Source of the DNA: Desulfobacteraceae bacterium
GTDB lineage: Bacteria > Desulfobacterota > DSM-4660 > Desulfatiglandales > Desulfatiglandaceae
Length of the DNA stretch: 60,846 bases
Reading direction: 5' to 3'
NCBI GenBank assembly: GCA_016844935.1
Contig: JAERTK010000190.1
Location: 1-60,846 of the forward strand
Of this stretch, positions 9,241-17,737 are shown one piece after another (within the stretch, counting starts at the first letter, position 1; every line of letters starts with the position of its first letter). The notes under the pieces are model-generated. The model saw nothing but the letters and a program-made list of their open reading frames with translations. It was not told the DNA's origin and made no database searches. The position numbers and the translations under genes are program-made.

Positions 9241-9511
9241 AACGATTACGCTCCTTTTTGTCCATATCCCGCGCACTCACTACGAGTGCGGCGTTACCGT
9301 TTTTAAGGATAAAAAATACTATCAGATAACGCCCTGCATCTGTTTGAGCATAAGCAGAATATACGTCTTCTCCTTTCTTGTACCCTGATTCAACAAAGCG
9401 AAAATGCGGCACATTGAAGAATATCTCTTCGACTTCGTCTTGCGTAACATGGTGTTTGACATATATCTTCTCAATAAAATCGGGGAGCCAGATAAAATCA
9501 TCAATGTGCAT
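9227..9511 (-). CDS. BrnT-like ribonuclease toxin
   Basis: A 94-residue protein with the BrnT family pattern: W.PDFIEKI.VKHHVTQDEVEEIF near the start, Y.AYAQTDAGRYLIVFF in the middle, and SARDMDKKERNRY at the end. BrnT toxins are RelE-fold ribonucleases that inhibit translation and are neutralised by a CopG/BrnA antitoxin (known of family). The expected antitoxin follows with overlapping coding sequence. The basic C-terminal ARDM..ER..Y segment carries the residues usually implicated in RNA cleavage. Length is normal, so the gene looks intact. Confidence 0.8.
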   Translation of the reverse strand: MHIDDFIWLPDFIEKIYVKHHVTQDEVEEIFFNVPHFRFVESGYKKGEDVYSAYAQTDAGRYLIVFFILKNGNAALVVSARDMDKKERNRYEKR

Positions 9512-9839
9512 AGTGGGCTTCCGTTTTCAAGATTTGTTTCACAATAGCTTCAAAAAAACGATGACAATAAATATAGCATAGGGTTCGGCACGAAACAATA
9601 ACCGTTTTTGAATTATCCAAACCCCGTTAAGTGAGTAAGTAATAGGGGACAGGCGTAACAGATATGACAGAACAGTAGAAGGAAACAATCAACCCTGAAT
9701 AAACGGAGGGATCGTACTCCGACACAACGGCTTCAACCCCAATGGTTGATAAGGGAGCGGTTTTTACGCTAATCCGCGATGAACCAAAAATCCTTGCACT
9801 CAAAACAATTCGAGTATTATGAAAGGATTTGCAGGATGA
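9512..9839. other. Gene-free stretch between two toxin-antitoxin modules
   Basis: About 330 bp. It should hold the promoter of the BrnT/CopG operon (minus strand, near 9512-9600), but I see no strong consensus boxes. An ATAGGGGACAGGCG motif near 9641 resembles ends of common transposons and may be a scar. Nothing else is recognised. Confidence 0.4.
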
Positions 9840-10271
9840 TCAGGAAGTTTTTTCACCAGAGAGGATATCCGCCGCAGTCCAATTCTCAATCAACAGCCCC
9901 GGCACTCGTTCAAATTCATGGGTATTATTTGTTACAAGTACTAGCCCCGATGCCCTGGCGTGACCGGCAATCAGCATATCGTAAGGTCCTATGGGCTGGC
10001 CGATAGTGTACAGCGCAGCCCGTATCTGTCCGAAATGGTATGCTGCTTTAATGTCGAGGGGCAGCACTTCAAGTCTTGCAACCAGTGCCTCAATGTCTGC
10101 CAGGTTCCGTTCCACCTGTTGTGAATGTTCCGCGCCAAACACCAGTTCACCCAGAGTTACCGAAGAAATGCACATTTCGCCTTCATGTTTCTGGAAGCGT
10201 CTTTTAACCTGCTGTGGGCGGTTTTTCATGGTATAAATGACAATATTGGTGTCCAGCAGATACTTCAACAT
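9840..10271 (-). CDS. vapC: PIN-domain toxin VapC
   Basis: A 143-residue PIN-domain ribonuclease. The acidic catalytic positions are visible: Asp in LLDTNIVIY near residue 7, Glu in TLGELVFG near 42, and Asp in GPYDMLIAGHA near 99. VapC toxins cleave specific tRNA or rRNA sites (known of family). The start ATG overlaps the last base of the upstream vapB stop codon (TAATG), the usual translational coupling of VapBC pairs. Full length for the family. Confidence 0.92.
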   Translation of the reverse strand: MLKYLLDTNIVIYTMKNRPQQVKRRFQKHEGEMCISSVTLGELVFGAEHSQQVERNLADIEALVARLEVLPLDIKAAYHFGQIRAALYTIGQPIGPYDMLIAGHARASGLVLVTNNTHEFERVPGLLIENWTAADILSGEKTS

Positions 10272-10507
10272 TACAAGGCCTCCCGGAACTGATCTTCCGG
10301 CTGCTCCCGCGCTGTCATGAAATCACTGGAAACACCCGGGCCATCAAACCAGTCATCCCAGGATTGACCCGCCGGCGTAATAATTCGCTTGCTGCCGATT
10401 GCCGTAATTTCAACCTCTTTGACTGATTCCGGAAAGGCAATCTGCTTGGGAAGGCGAACCGCCTGACTTCGATTGCTTTTGAAAAGTTTGGTTTGGACAG
10501 AAGACAT
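10271..10507 (-). CDS. vapB: Antitoxin VapB (AbrB-type)
   Basis: A 78-residue antitoxin with an N-terminal swapped-hairpin AbrB-like DNA-binding domain (TKLFKSNRSQAVRLPKQIAFPESVKEVEI) and a C-terminal toxin-binding tail containing WDDWFDGPG. ATG 10507 has GGAGG 7 bp upstream; a GTG immediately before it is less well placed. It is followed by vapC with a one-base overlap. The VapBC complex normally represses this promoter, so the inverted repeat at 10610-10636 is a possible, if distant, operator. Confidence 0.9.
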   Translation of the reverse strand: MSSVQTKLFKSNRSQAVRLPKQIAFPESVKEVEITAIGSKRIITPAGQSWDDWFDGPGVSSDFMTAREQPEDQFREAL

Positions 10508-10609
10508 CACGATACCTCCATAAGATATTCGTCTGTTTTATGATGCATGCCGCCGAAATTCAAACGTCAGAATAACTATTTATCAATACCTCAGATTATA
10601 GGTACCGAC

Positions 10610-10636
10610 AAGGGATATGTCAATAGTATATCCCTT
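10610..10636. promoter_or_regulatory. Perfect 9-bp inverted repeat between vapB and the dehydratase operon
   Basis: AAGGGATAT at 10610-10618 and its exact complement ATATCCCTT at 10628-10636 are separated by 9 bp. It lies 103 bp upstream of vapB and 140 bp upstream of the dehydratase gene, within the divergent promoter region. The half-site spacing (about 18 bp centre to centre) suits a dimeric regulator. It is not followed closely by a T-run in either direction, so an operator is more likely than a terminator. Which gene it controls cannot be told. Confidence 0.45.
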
Positions 10637-10775
10637 TGGTTATGACCCACTTTATTTTTTGGATTTTTTTTTTAAACTTCAGGCATTCCGCTTCCTGTTT
10701 CACCGTTGTTGGAAAAGCTTGAATCTTGTTTCCATATTTTCTATGGTAGCAGAAAATATTCTGTAGGGAGTCCAC

Positions 10776-11924
10776 ATGCACAGCAACCTAAAAAAAATGG
10801 CCGAGGTGGTTCAAAACGCACCGTCGGTTCTGAAAGACATCAAAGCCGAAACTTCCAAACAAATGATCGGATATTTTCATCCGGTGTTTCCCGCAGAAAT
10901 CCTGTATGCGGCAGGGCTCCATCCGGTTCAACTGTATCCGGGCCTACAGGAACCCATCACCCTGGCGGATGACCATCTGCAATTGTACCTGTGTGCCTAT
11001 CTGAGGGCGGAGTGGGATCAGATATTGAAAGGGAAGCATGCGTATCTTGATGGCGCCATTATCCCTCGAAGTTGCGAGGCGGTCACCTTTCTGTATCAGA
11101 CATGGAAACGTCACAACCCTTTTGATTTCATTGATTATCTGAATATCCCCTGGAAAAAAAGCGACAACACAATCCGCTTTTTCACAAAAGAGCTGCAACG
11201 GGTCAAAAACAACCTGGAATCGTTCATTCATGGAAAAATTTCATCGAATGCCCTGGCAGACGCCATCGTGCTCCATAACAAGAACAGATCGCTGTTAAAA
11301 ACCGCCTGCGAGTTTAGGAACACACACAATCCACCCTTTTCAACCCATGACATCTTTAATATGGTCATGAGCGGATTTGTGTTGGACAAGAAAGAACACA
11401 CGCACATGATGACCGAACTGCTGGGACAGGTTAAAGAAACAGCCGTTGACTCCGTTTCCGAACACCGGCCTGAACACCGGCCTGTGAGGCTGCTCTTGTC
11501 AGGGGGCTGCGTCCTTGACACCCGGCTTCTGGATATCATCGAAACAGCGGGGGCGGCGGTTGTTGCAGATGATTTCAGCAACGGTGCCAGATCTTTCCAA
11601 CCCATTGTGGCGGAAGGAGAGGACGCGCTGGAATCCCTCGCCACAGCCTACGCCACCATACCCTGTGGATTTAACACCGCCATCGGGGATCGTTTTTCAT
11701 TTTTGACGGACGTCATCTCACAACAGGCAGTTGATGGTGTCCTCTTTGCCATCAACCGGAACTGTGAAACTGAAAAATTCGATTATCCCATACTGGATCA
11801 GAAAATCAGGGAACGCTTCAAAATACCCACAATGCTCCTTGAGACCGATTACCTTTGCGCCGTGGGACCTTTGCAAACACGGGTGGAGGCGTTTATTGAA
11901 ATGATTGGGGGTAAGGAAAGCTGA
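10776..11924 (+). CDS. 2-hydroxyacyl-CoA dehydratase / benzoyl-CoA reductase family subunit (smaller)
   Basis: This 382-residue protein is of the HgdB/BcrC family. Such subunits pair with a second one, carry a [4Fe-4S] cluster, and remove water from 2-hydroxyacyl-CoA, or reduce aromatic CoA thioesters, by radical chemistry (known of family). Cluster-type cysteines are visible: Cys73 (YLCAYLR), Cys100 (PRSCEAV) and Cys330 (NRNCETEKFDYP). ATG 10776 follows GTAGGGAG. A short in-frame tandem duplication (SEHRPEHRP) lies near residue 228. The next subunit starts in a TGATG overlap, so the two are translationally coupled. No activator ATPase (HgdC/BcrAD type) is present in the window. The substrate cannot be told; the PaaK-like ligase downstream hints at an aryl or unusual carboxylic acid. 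Confidence 0.82.
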   Translation: MHSNLKKMAEVVQNAPSVLKDIKAETSKQMIGYFHPVFPAEILYAAGLHPVQLYPGLQEPITLADDHLQLYLCAYLRAEWDQILKGKHAYLDGAIIPRSCEAVTFLYQTWKRHNPFDFIDYLNIPWKKSDNTIRFFTKELQRVKNNLESFIHGKISSNALADAIVLHNKNRSLLKTACEFRNTHNPPFSTHDIFNMVMSGFVLDKKEHTHMMTELLGQVKETAVDSVSEHRPEHRPVRLLLSGGCVLDTRLLDIIETAGAAVVADDFSNGARSFQPIVAEGEDALESLATAYATIPCGFNTAIGDRFSFLTDVISQQAVDGVLFAINRNCETEKFDYPILDQKIRERFKIPTMLLETDYLCAVGPLQTRVEAFIEMIGGKES

Positions 11925-13144
11925 TGGAAACCAAAAAGCGGGAACGCCCGGCCTTCAACAGGGATATCGCCGCCGCCATGAAGAAACATTACAGCCATAC
12001 GCAAACTCGAACCCCCCTGGCCCATACGCTCATGAGTTCGAACCCCCTCATCGAAGTGGCTTACGCCGCCGGTATTCAACCCTCCTTTCCGGAAAACTAT
12101 GCCTGCGTCTGCGCGGCCAGACACGCATCCCCCGCGTACTGCGAAACAGCCGAAGCCCATCACTATACCCAGGATCTGTGCTCCTACTGCCGAAACAACC
12201 TGGGTTATACCCACTTGGATGATGGAGAACCGGTCAACGGGGGCATCGGTGATCCGGATCTGCTCCTGATGACCAGCAGCGCCTGTTCCCACTATTTCAA
12301 ATGGTGGGATACCCTGCACGAAATTCACCAGAAACCGATGGTGTTTGTAAACACCCCGCGGGTCATGGACCCTCAAAACAGACCGGATTTTTATATTGAT
12401 TTCGCCCGGGAAGAAATCAAGGCCGCAATCAGGGAAATCGAAACCATCTTGGACATCTCAATATCCCGGGATAAACTGGCCCGGGCCGTGTACCAGAGCG
12501 ACAGAACCGTTTCGTACTGGCAGAAAATTCTTGAGCTTCAAAAATCTGTCCCGGCACCCCTGGGACTATCGGATTTAAGTAACGCCCTGTTTGTTTTGAT
12601 TGTTCTGGCCGGCACGGAGGAAGGGGCGGACCTCATGGAGAAGATTTATCAGGAAACCTCCGTCCGCGCCGCGGCGGGCGAAGGGGTCCTTGACCGAAAC
12701 GAGGAAAAACACCGCCTCCTTTGGATGAATATCCCCTTCTGGTACAATCTCAAAATCCTCGGATACTTTGAAGACCGGGGATGTGCCTTTCCCATGAGCG
12801 ATTACTGTCAATACATCTGGGGCGTCACCCGGATGGACAGCGAAAATCCCATTGAGGGGCTTGCGCGAAAGGCCCTTGAAGGGGAGCTCAACACCAGTCT
12901 GGATGCCCATATTGACATGCTGATCCGGGACATTCAGGCCTATGGCATCAACGGCGTTGTGGCCCACTCCAACAGAAGCTGCCGGGTGCTGTCCGTGGGG
13001 CTGCTGGATGCGGCCAGTATCATTAGGGAAGAACTGGGCATCCCGGTGCTGATACTTGACGGAGACCATGCGGACGAACGGGTCTACTCAGAAGCCGAAA
13101 CCATGACGCGAATTGATACTTTTCTGGAAATGCTCGGAGGATGA
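11924..13144 (+). CDS. 2-hydroxyacyl-CoA dehydratase / benzoyl-CoA reductase family subunit (larger)
   Basis: This 406-residue partner of the preceding gene is similar to HgdA/BcrB-type subunits. It is Cys-rich near residues 61-89 (CVCAARH, then LCSYCRNNLGY), with further cysteines in TSSACSH (about 119) and HSNRSCR (about 354), consistent with a cluster-bearing subunit. The start overlaps the previous stop by one base. The next gene begins 4 bp after its stop, and the GGAGG at the end of this gene serves as its ribosome-binding site. That arrangement indicates one operon. Together the two subunits should form a cytoplasmic heterodimer that needs an ATP-driven electron activator encoded elsewhere. 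Confidence 0.8.
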   Translation: METKKRERPAFNRDIAAAMKKHYSHTQTRTPLAHTLMSSNPLIEVAYAAGIQPSFPENYACVCAARHASPAYCETAEAHHYTQDLCSYCRNNLGYTHLDDGEPVNGGIGDPDLLLMTSSACSHYFKWWDTLHEIHQKPMVFVNTPRVMDPQNRPDFYIDFAREEIKAAIREIETILDISISRDKLARAVYQSDRTVSYWQKILELQKSVPAPLGLSDLSNALFVLIVLAGTEEGADLMEKIYQETSVRAAAGEGVLDRNEEKHRLLWMNIPFWYNLKILGYFEDRGCAFPMSDYCQYIWGVTRMDSENPIEGLARKALEGELNTSLDAHIDMLIRDIQAYGINGVVAHSNRSCRVLSVGLLDAASIIREELGIPVLILDGDHADERVYSEAETMTRIDTFLEMLGG

Positions 13145-13148
13145 ACGA

Positions 13149-14552
13149 ATGCTCAGCAACTGGCCCCCTGAATATGACGCGAAATACATTCCGGCACACG
13201 ATTCTCCATACTGGAACCGGGAACTTGAAACCATGGATCCCCTCGAACGGGAAGAAACGATTATTCTGCCCAAGTTGCAGGCCCAGTTGAAATACGCTTA
13301 TGAATACTCGCCCTTTTATCGCAACAAATGGGATGAGGCGGGGGTCGCACCCGGAGATATTCAATCCCTGGCCGATTTTGAGAAAATTCCCTTTGTTACC
13401 AAAAACGAAATTCGTGAGGATCAACTGAAACACCCGCCTTTCGGCAGCAACCTGTGCATTTCACCGAATGAAATTTTTTCGGTCCACGGCACTTCCGGCA
13501 CAACGGGAAAACCCACGGCGTTCGGCATCAGCAGGGGGGACATGGATCGGATTGGCGAAGCCCACGCACGAATCATGTGGGGTTTTGGCATACGACCCGA
13601 TGACACCGTATTTATCGGATCATTTTTCAGCTTGTATCTGGGCAGCTGGGGAGCACTTGCCGGCGTTCGCAGGCTCGGTTCGGCGGCGTTTCCCTTTGGA
13701 GCGGGCGTTCCGGGGCAAACGGAAAGAGCCATTGAATGGCTTCAGGAGATCAAGCCCACCGTCTTTTACGGCACCCCTTCATACAGTCTCTATCTGGCTG
13801 AAAAAGCCCGTGGACTGGGAGTTGATCCGGAAAAGGATTTTAATTTTCGTATCCTCGTTTTCTCGGGAGAACCCGGCGCCGGCGTACCCGCCACCAAAAA
13901 ACGGATTGAAGAGACATACGGCGGCATCTGCATTGACACCGGCTCCACCGCGGAAATGACCCCATGGATGACCGACGGCGAATGTGAACACCGCAAAGGC
14001 ATGCATCTGTGGCAGGATATTGTTTATGCAGAGCTGGTGGATTCCGAGAACGAAAAGCGTGTTCCCTACGGTGAGGAGGGGGTGACTGTATACACCCACC
14101 TGGAACGGACTAGCCAGCCCATGATACGGTTCTGGGCAGGGGACATCTCCATGTGGACCCTTGAACCCTGCCCCTGCGGCCGGACCTATCCGCGTCTGCC
14201 GAGAGGGGTTTACGGGCGCGCGGATGACATGTTTGTGGTGCGGGGGGAAAACGTATACCCCAGCGCCATCGAAAACGCCATCCGGAGCATCGACGGTTTC
14301 GGCGACGAATTCCGAATTGTGATCACCCGGGAAAAAACCATGGACGAACTGATCGTCCAGGCGGAACCGGTTCCCGGTACGGATAATGCGTCAATTTTGA
14401 GACTGGCGGGGATGCTCGAAAGTGCCCTAAAAACAAAGGGACTGCGCACCCTGGTCCAGATGCAGCCCCCGGGGACCCTGCTAAGAACGGAATTCAAAGC
14501 CAACAGAATCATTGATCAGAGAGATCTTTATGATGAGATGACGAAAAAATGA
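13149..14552 (+). CDS. Phenylacetate-CoA ligase family AMP-forming ligase
   Basis: A 467-residue acyl-adenylate-forming enzyme of the PaaK type. ATG 13149 is 8 bp after GGAGG; an earlier frame start at 13113 lies inside the upstream gene. The ATP-binding A3 motif GTSGTTGKPTAFG is at about 118-130. The adenylation-domain motifs DTGSTAEMTPW and the hinge region GRADDMFVVRGENVYPSAIE follow, and the C-terminal ACT-like domain of PaaK is present. It should activate a carboxylic acid to its CoA thioester, which the dehydratase pair could then use; that link is inference from the operon. It ends in an ATGA overlap with mutY. Confidence 0.85.
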   Translation: MLSNWPPEYDAKYIPAHDSPYWNRELETMDPLEREETIILPKLQAQLKYAYEYSPFYRNKWDEAGVAPGDIQSLADFEKIPFVTKNEIREDQLKHPPFGSNLCISPNEIFSVHGTSGTTGKPTAFGISRGDMDRIGEAHARIMWGFGIRPDDTVFIGSFFSLYLGSWGALAGVRRLGSAAFPFGAGVPGQTERAIEWLQEIKPTVFYGTPSYSLYLAEKARGLGVDPEKDFNFRILVFSGEPGAGVPATKKRIEETYGGICIDTGSTAEMTPWMTDGECEHRKGMHLWQDIVYAELVDSENEKRVPYGEEGVTVYTHLERTSQPMIRFWAGDISMWTLEPCPCGRTYPRLPRGVYGRADDMFVVRGENVYPSAIENAIRSIDGFGDEFRIVITREKTMDELIVQAEPVPGTDNASILRLAGMLESALKTKGLRTLVQMQPPGTLLRTEFKANRIIDQRDLYDEMTKK

Positions 14553-15607
14553 AATCCGTTCAAAAAAAATTGCTGGACTGGTATGAAAAACACCACCGTT
14601 CCCTCCCCTGGCGAAGATCGTCGGACCCCTATCGTATCTGGGTGAGCGAAGTGATGTTGCAGCAAACCCAGGTCAAAACGGTCATCCCCTATTACAACAG
14701 GTTCCTGTCCGCTTTTCCAGAGGCCGAAATACTGGCCGAAGCCGACCTGCAGGAGGTGCTGAAACTCTGGGAAGGCCTCGGCTATTATGCCCGTGCCCGC
14801 AACCTCCATCGGGCGGCCCAGGTGCTCATGAAACATCATGGCGGAATTGTTCCACAGGATCTCTCATCCCTGAAAGCCCTTCCCGGCATTGGTGATTACA
14901 TCGCCGCAGCAGTGTCAAGCATTGCCTTTGGAAAACCCCATGCGGTCGTTGACGGCAATGTAAAACGGGTGTTGGCAAGATTTCACAAAACGGACCTGCC
15001 CACTAATGATCCCGCAGCCGGAAAAGTGTTCAAAGCGGCCGCCGATGCTTTTCTGGAAAAATCAAAGCCCGGCACATTTAATCAGGCCATCATGGAATTG
15101 GGCGCCCTGGTCTGCACCCCAAGGAATCCGGATTGTCATCTCTGTCCCATGGCCTCGAAATGTCGCGCATTCCAGGAAAAGGTGGTGGATAAATACCCCC
15201 AACGCATCAAGAAAGCCGGGATCCCGGAATATCGCATCGCCGTGGGCGTCATCTGGAAAGATTCCAGGGTTCTCATTACCCAGCGAAAACCGGAAGGACT
15301 GTTGGGTGGATTGTGGGAATTCCCCGGAGGCAAATTACAAAACGGTGAGACCCCGTCCGCTGCCTGCATTCGGGAAATCGCGGAAGAAGTCAGCCTGGTG
15401 GTGGAAACCGAAGACCGGATTGCCCGCATTCGACACGCCTACACCCATTTCAAGATTGTGATGGATGTATTTCGGTGCATCTACCTTAACGGCAGGATAA
15501 AATTACGGGGGCCCGTGGATTACCGGTGGATTCGGCTGCCTGAAATTGACCGGTTCCCTTTTCCGGGGGCCAACCGAAAATTTATACCCCTGATCAAACC
15601 TCAATGA
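14549..15607 (+). CDS. mutY: A/G-specific adenine DNA glycosylase MutY
   Basis: This 352-residue base-excision repair enzyme removes adenine opposite 8-oxoguanine. The catalytic Glu is in SEVMLQQTQV (about 35), the helix-hairpin-helix is LPGIGDYIAAAV (about 112-123), and the catalytic Asp is in VVDGNVKRV (about 133). The [4Fe-4S] ligands fit C-x6-C-x2-C-x5-C (CTPRNPDCHLCPMASKC, about 190-206). A C-terminal NUDIX-like 8-oxoG recognition domain contains EFPGGKLQNGET and a REIAEEV Nudix helix. It overlaps the ligase gene by 4 bp and so is co-transcribed with it, although no functional link is known. Confidence 0.95.
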   Translation: MKSVQKKLLDWYEKHHRSLPWRRSSDPYRIWVSEVMLQQTQVKTVIPYYNRFLSAFPEAEILAEADLQEVLKLWEGLGYYARARNLHRAAQVLMKHHGGIVPQDLSSLKALPGIGDYIAAAVSSIAFGKPHAVVDGNVKRVLARFHKTDLPTNDPAAGKVFKAAADAFLEKSKPGTFNQAIMELGALVCTPRNPDCHLCPMASKCRAFQEKVVDKYPQRIKKAGIPEYRIAVGVIWKDSRVLITQRKPEGLLGGLWEFPGGKLQNGETPSAACIREIAEEVSLVVETEDRIARIRHAYTHFKIVMDVFRCIYLNGRIKLRGPVDYRWIRLPEIDRFPFPGANRKFIPLIKPQ

Positions 15608-15626
15608 AAGGGACCCTGACCTCACC

Positions 15627-16064
15627 ATGCCGCAATGGTTCCACCAAATGGAGATCCGATCGCAACTGGAAAGCCTTCCCAGGGCGCGCCGGTTTGTTCG
15701 CGAGTTCTGCCAGAAGGACCCCCGCCGGCGGCTTGCCGGGGAAGGCCTCTGGCAATTGGAACTGGCTGTTCACGAAGCGGCCACGAATATCATTCGACAT
15801 GCCTACGAAAACCAGACGGACCAACGGATTCTTATGGAAATTGAAGCCATTGAAGACCGGATTACGGTACAACTCAACCACTGGGGAAAACCTTTTATTC
15901 AACGGGAATCTCCCCGGAAACCCATTGTTGACGGCACATGCAAATGCGGGTTCGGCCTATACCTGATAGAACGATGTGTGGACCGGGTGACTTACCAGTG
16001 CAACCCCGATGGAAAAAACATCATTTCGCTGTCAAAGCAACAAAAAATTTCCGTCAGCTATTAA
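15627..16064 (+). CDS. RsbW/SpoIIAB-like anti-sigma factor serine kinase
   Basis: This 145-residue protein has a small GHKL ATPase fold: N box ELAVHEAATNIIRHAY (about 48-63), then a C-terminal GFGLYLIERCVDRVTY G-box region (about 108-123). Such kinases bind a sigma factor or other partner and phosphorylate a STAS antagonist (known of family). The antagonist is encoded 28 bp downstream. It starts 19 bp after mutY. No sigma factor or PP2C phosphatase gene is nearby, so the target and the dephosphorylating partner must lie elsewhere. The ribosome-binding site is weak. Confidence 0.82.
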   Translation: MPQWFHQMEIRSQLESLPRARRFVREFCQKDPRRRLAGEGLWQLELAVHEAATNIIRHAYENQTDQRILMEIEAIEDRITVQLNHWGKPFIQRESPRKPIVDGTCKCGFGLYLIERCVDRVTYQCNPDGKNIISLSKQQKISVSY

Positions 16065-16092
16065 AAATGAGCTATTTTAAGGAGTGGACAAC

Positions 16093-16428
16093 ATGAACTT
16101 TAAGGTGGAAAAATCGGGCACCGTGGCTATGGTTCTCATGCCGGGGGAAAGCTTTGAAGCAGCCATGGTTGAAGAATTCAACCACAACATGCTCCCCGTC
16201 ATTGAGGAAAACACACATGTGGTGTTCGATTTATCCAATATCCGTTTTCTGGACAGTATGGGTTGCGGTGCGCTTCTCAACACCCACAGAAAATTAAAGG
16301 AAAAGAATGGTAAAATGGGCCTCTGCTGTGCTAAGAAGCAAGTCAGCGCCATCTTCGATTTAATGGGATTTCCGCAGCTTTTCGACGTGTTCAAAACCCG
16401 CGAGGAAGCGCTGAACGCCTACGCGTGA
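16093..16428 (+). CDS. STAS-domain anti-anti-sigma factor (SpoIIAA/RsbV-like)
   Basis: A 111-residue single STAS domain. ATG 16093 is 8 bp after AAGGAG; a GTG at 16084 overlaps that site and is rejected. The phosphoacceptor Ser lies in the conserved IRFLDSMGCGALL (about residue 56). It should be phosphorylated by the adjacent kinase and, when unphosphorylated, sequester it (known of family). It ends 7 bp before the convergent transglycosylase gene ends, leaving no room for a separate terminator. Confidence 0.85.
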   Translation: MNFKVEKSGTVAMVLMPGESFEAAMVEEFNHNMLPVIEENTHVVFDLSNIRFLDSMGCGALLNTHRKLKEKNGKMGLCCAKKQVSAIFDLMGFPQLFDVFKTREEALNAYA

Positions 16429-16435
16429 ACCGCAT

Positions 16436-17620
16436 CTATTTCCCCGTCTCGTCCCACTTAAACACCGTCCTGCCCTCTTCAAGGTAATCGGAAACCGCCA
16501 TGACCGTGTTCACGTATATTCGGCTGTGGTTATAGTTGTAAATGGCCCTGCGCTGTTTTCTCCGGCTCCGCATGCTCCCGCGCCAGCCATTGCGCATGAG
16601 ATAATTGCCCATGCTGAAAAGAGCATCATCCAGCACAAAAAGGTCCACAACGCCGTCTCCATTTCCATCCACGCCGTGTCGCAGCGCCTGAGAGGGCATG
16701 AACTGCGCGATGCCGATGGCCCCGTAAAAGGATCCGGGGATGCTCAAAGGGTCCCGGTGAGTCTGCTGGGCATAGGTGAGCAGGGCCTTTAATTCGCCAT
16801 AGGCCCATCGTGCTTTCTGAGCGGTCCGCCGACTGAGCCATCGCCGCTTTCTTTTGGTGAGATGTTCATCCTTAAATGCCCCCGCCACACAACTGAAATC
16901 ATCACAGAGGGCCATACTGGCCAGGGTCAGAAAGGCACTTTTATCACCCAGGTAGGTGCCAAGCCGGGTTTCCACGGTGAGGATGCCCACGGCGATTTCT
17001 CCGGGAACACCATAATTCCGCTCAAAACGCAACAAAAGCCTTCTGTTGGCCGACAGGAATTGTCTCGCTTCCGCCAGGCGTTCCCCGGTCATAATGGTTC
17101 GGTACACCAGCGGTCCCGCCTTTGAAGGTGGAATTCGGACATGTCTTGGCGCCCTCTTTCGTTCTTTGAGGGCCATTTGCAGCAACTCCTCAGTAAACCT
17201 GCCGTCAACGGGCAGGCCGTTGGCCGCCTGAAACCACCGGATGGCCCGCCTTGTTTTGGGCCCCGCTTTGCCGTCGGCCTTCCCGGGCTTATATCCCAAA
17301 ACAGCGAGCCGCTGCTGAAGCTTCCGGACGGCCGCGTTGCCAAACTTGGTTTTGTACAGGGTTTTCATTTTTACGGTCATGACGGCGGGATCAAATGAGA
17401 CTGCCGGGCGATCAAAAAGTGCTTCCAGCCATTGCTTCTTGAACCCGTCTGACGCCAATTTGTCCACCAGCGGATCCCACTGGCCGGCAACTCCCGGACC
17501 CGGAAAGAAAATAATCAGGAAAGTATACGGCAGGAGAACAAAACAACGCCACAGACGGTCTCGCAGTGACCCTGCAATGTTCTTGTGAGAATTCGACCCA
17601 TCGCTATCGGCAATTCCCAT
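16436..17620 (-). CDS. MltB-type lytic murein transglycosylase with inserted peptidoglycan-binding domain
   Basis: A 394-residue exported enzyme that cleaves glycan strands of peptidoglycan, forming 1,6-anhydro ends. A hydrophobic segment near 25-45 is the signal or anchor. SLT_2-type sequence begins around 50-80 (GFKKQWLEALFDRPAVSFDPAVM). A PG_binding_1 module interrupts it at about 93-150 (KLQQRLAVLGYKPGKADGKAGPKT). The catalytic core then resumes at about 175 (LSANRRLLLRFERNYGVPGEIAVGILTVETRLG), with catalytic Glu at about 217, followed by GAIGIAQFMPSQ and DLFVLDDALFSMGNYL. MltB relatives usually carry PG_binding_1 at the C-terminus, so the insertion inside the catalytic domain is unusual. 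The gene is transcribed convergently to the STAS gene. Confidence 0.88.
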   Translation of the reverse strand: MGIADSDGSNSHKNIAGSLRDRLWRCFVLLPYTFLIIFFPGPGVAGQWDPLVDKLASDGFKKQWLEALFDRPAVSFDPAVMTVKMKTLYKTKFGNAAVRKLQQRLAVLGYKPGKADGKAGPKTRRAIRWFQAANGLPVDGRFTEELLQMALKERKRAPRHVRIPPSKAGPLVYRTIMTGERLAEARQFLSANRRLLLRFERNYGVPGEIAVGILTVETRLGTYLGDKSAFLTLASMALCDDFSCVAGAFKDEHLTKRKRRWLSRRTAQKARWAYGELKALLTYAQQTHRDPLSIPGSFYGAIGIAQFMPSQALRHGVDGNGDGVVDLFVLDDALFSMGNYLMRNGWRGSMRSRRKQRRAIYNYNHSRIYVNTVMAVSDYLEEGRTVFKWDETGK

Positions 17621-17737
17621 AACGGCCGCTCATCGGGAAGGAAAATAGGGTTGGAATGAAGATCTAATCGTTTGTTCCGTCTGATAATGGACACAACATT
17701 ACCACGCTTTCCCAGCCCTTTCAAGCAGCACTTCACA

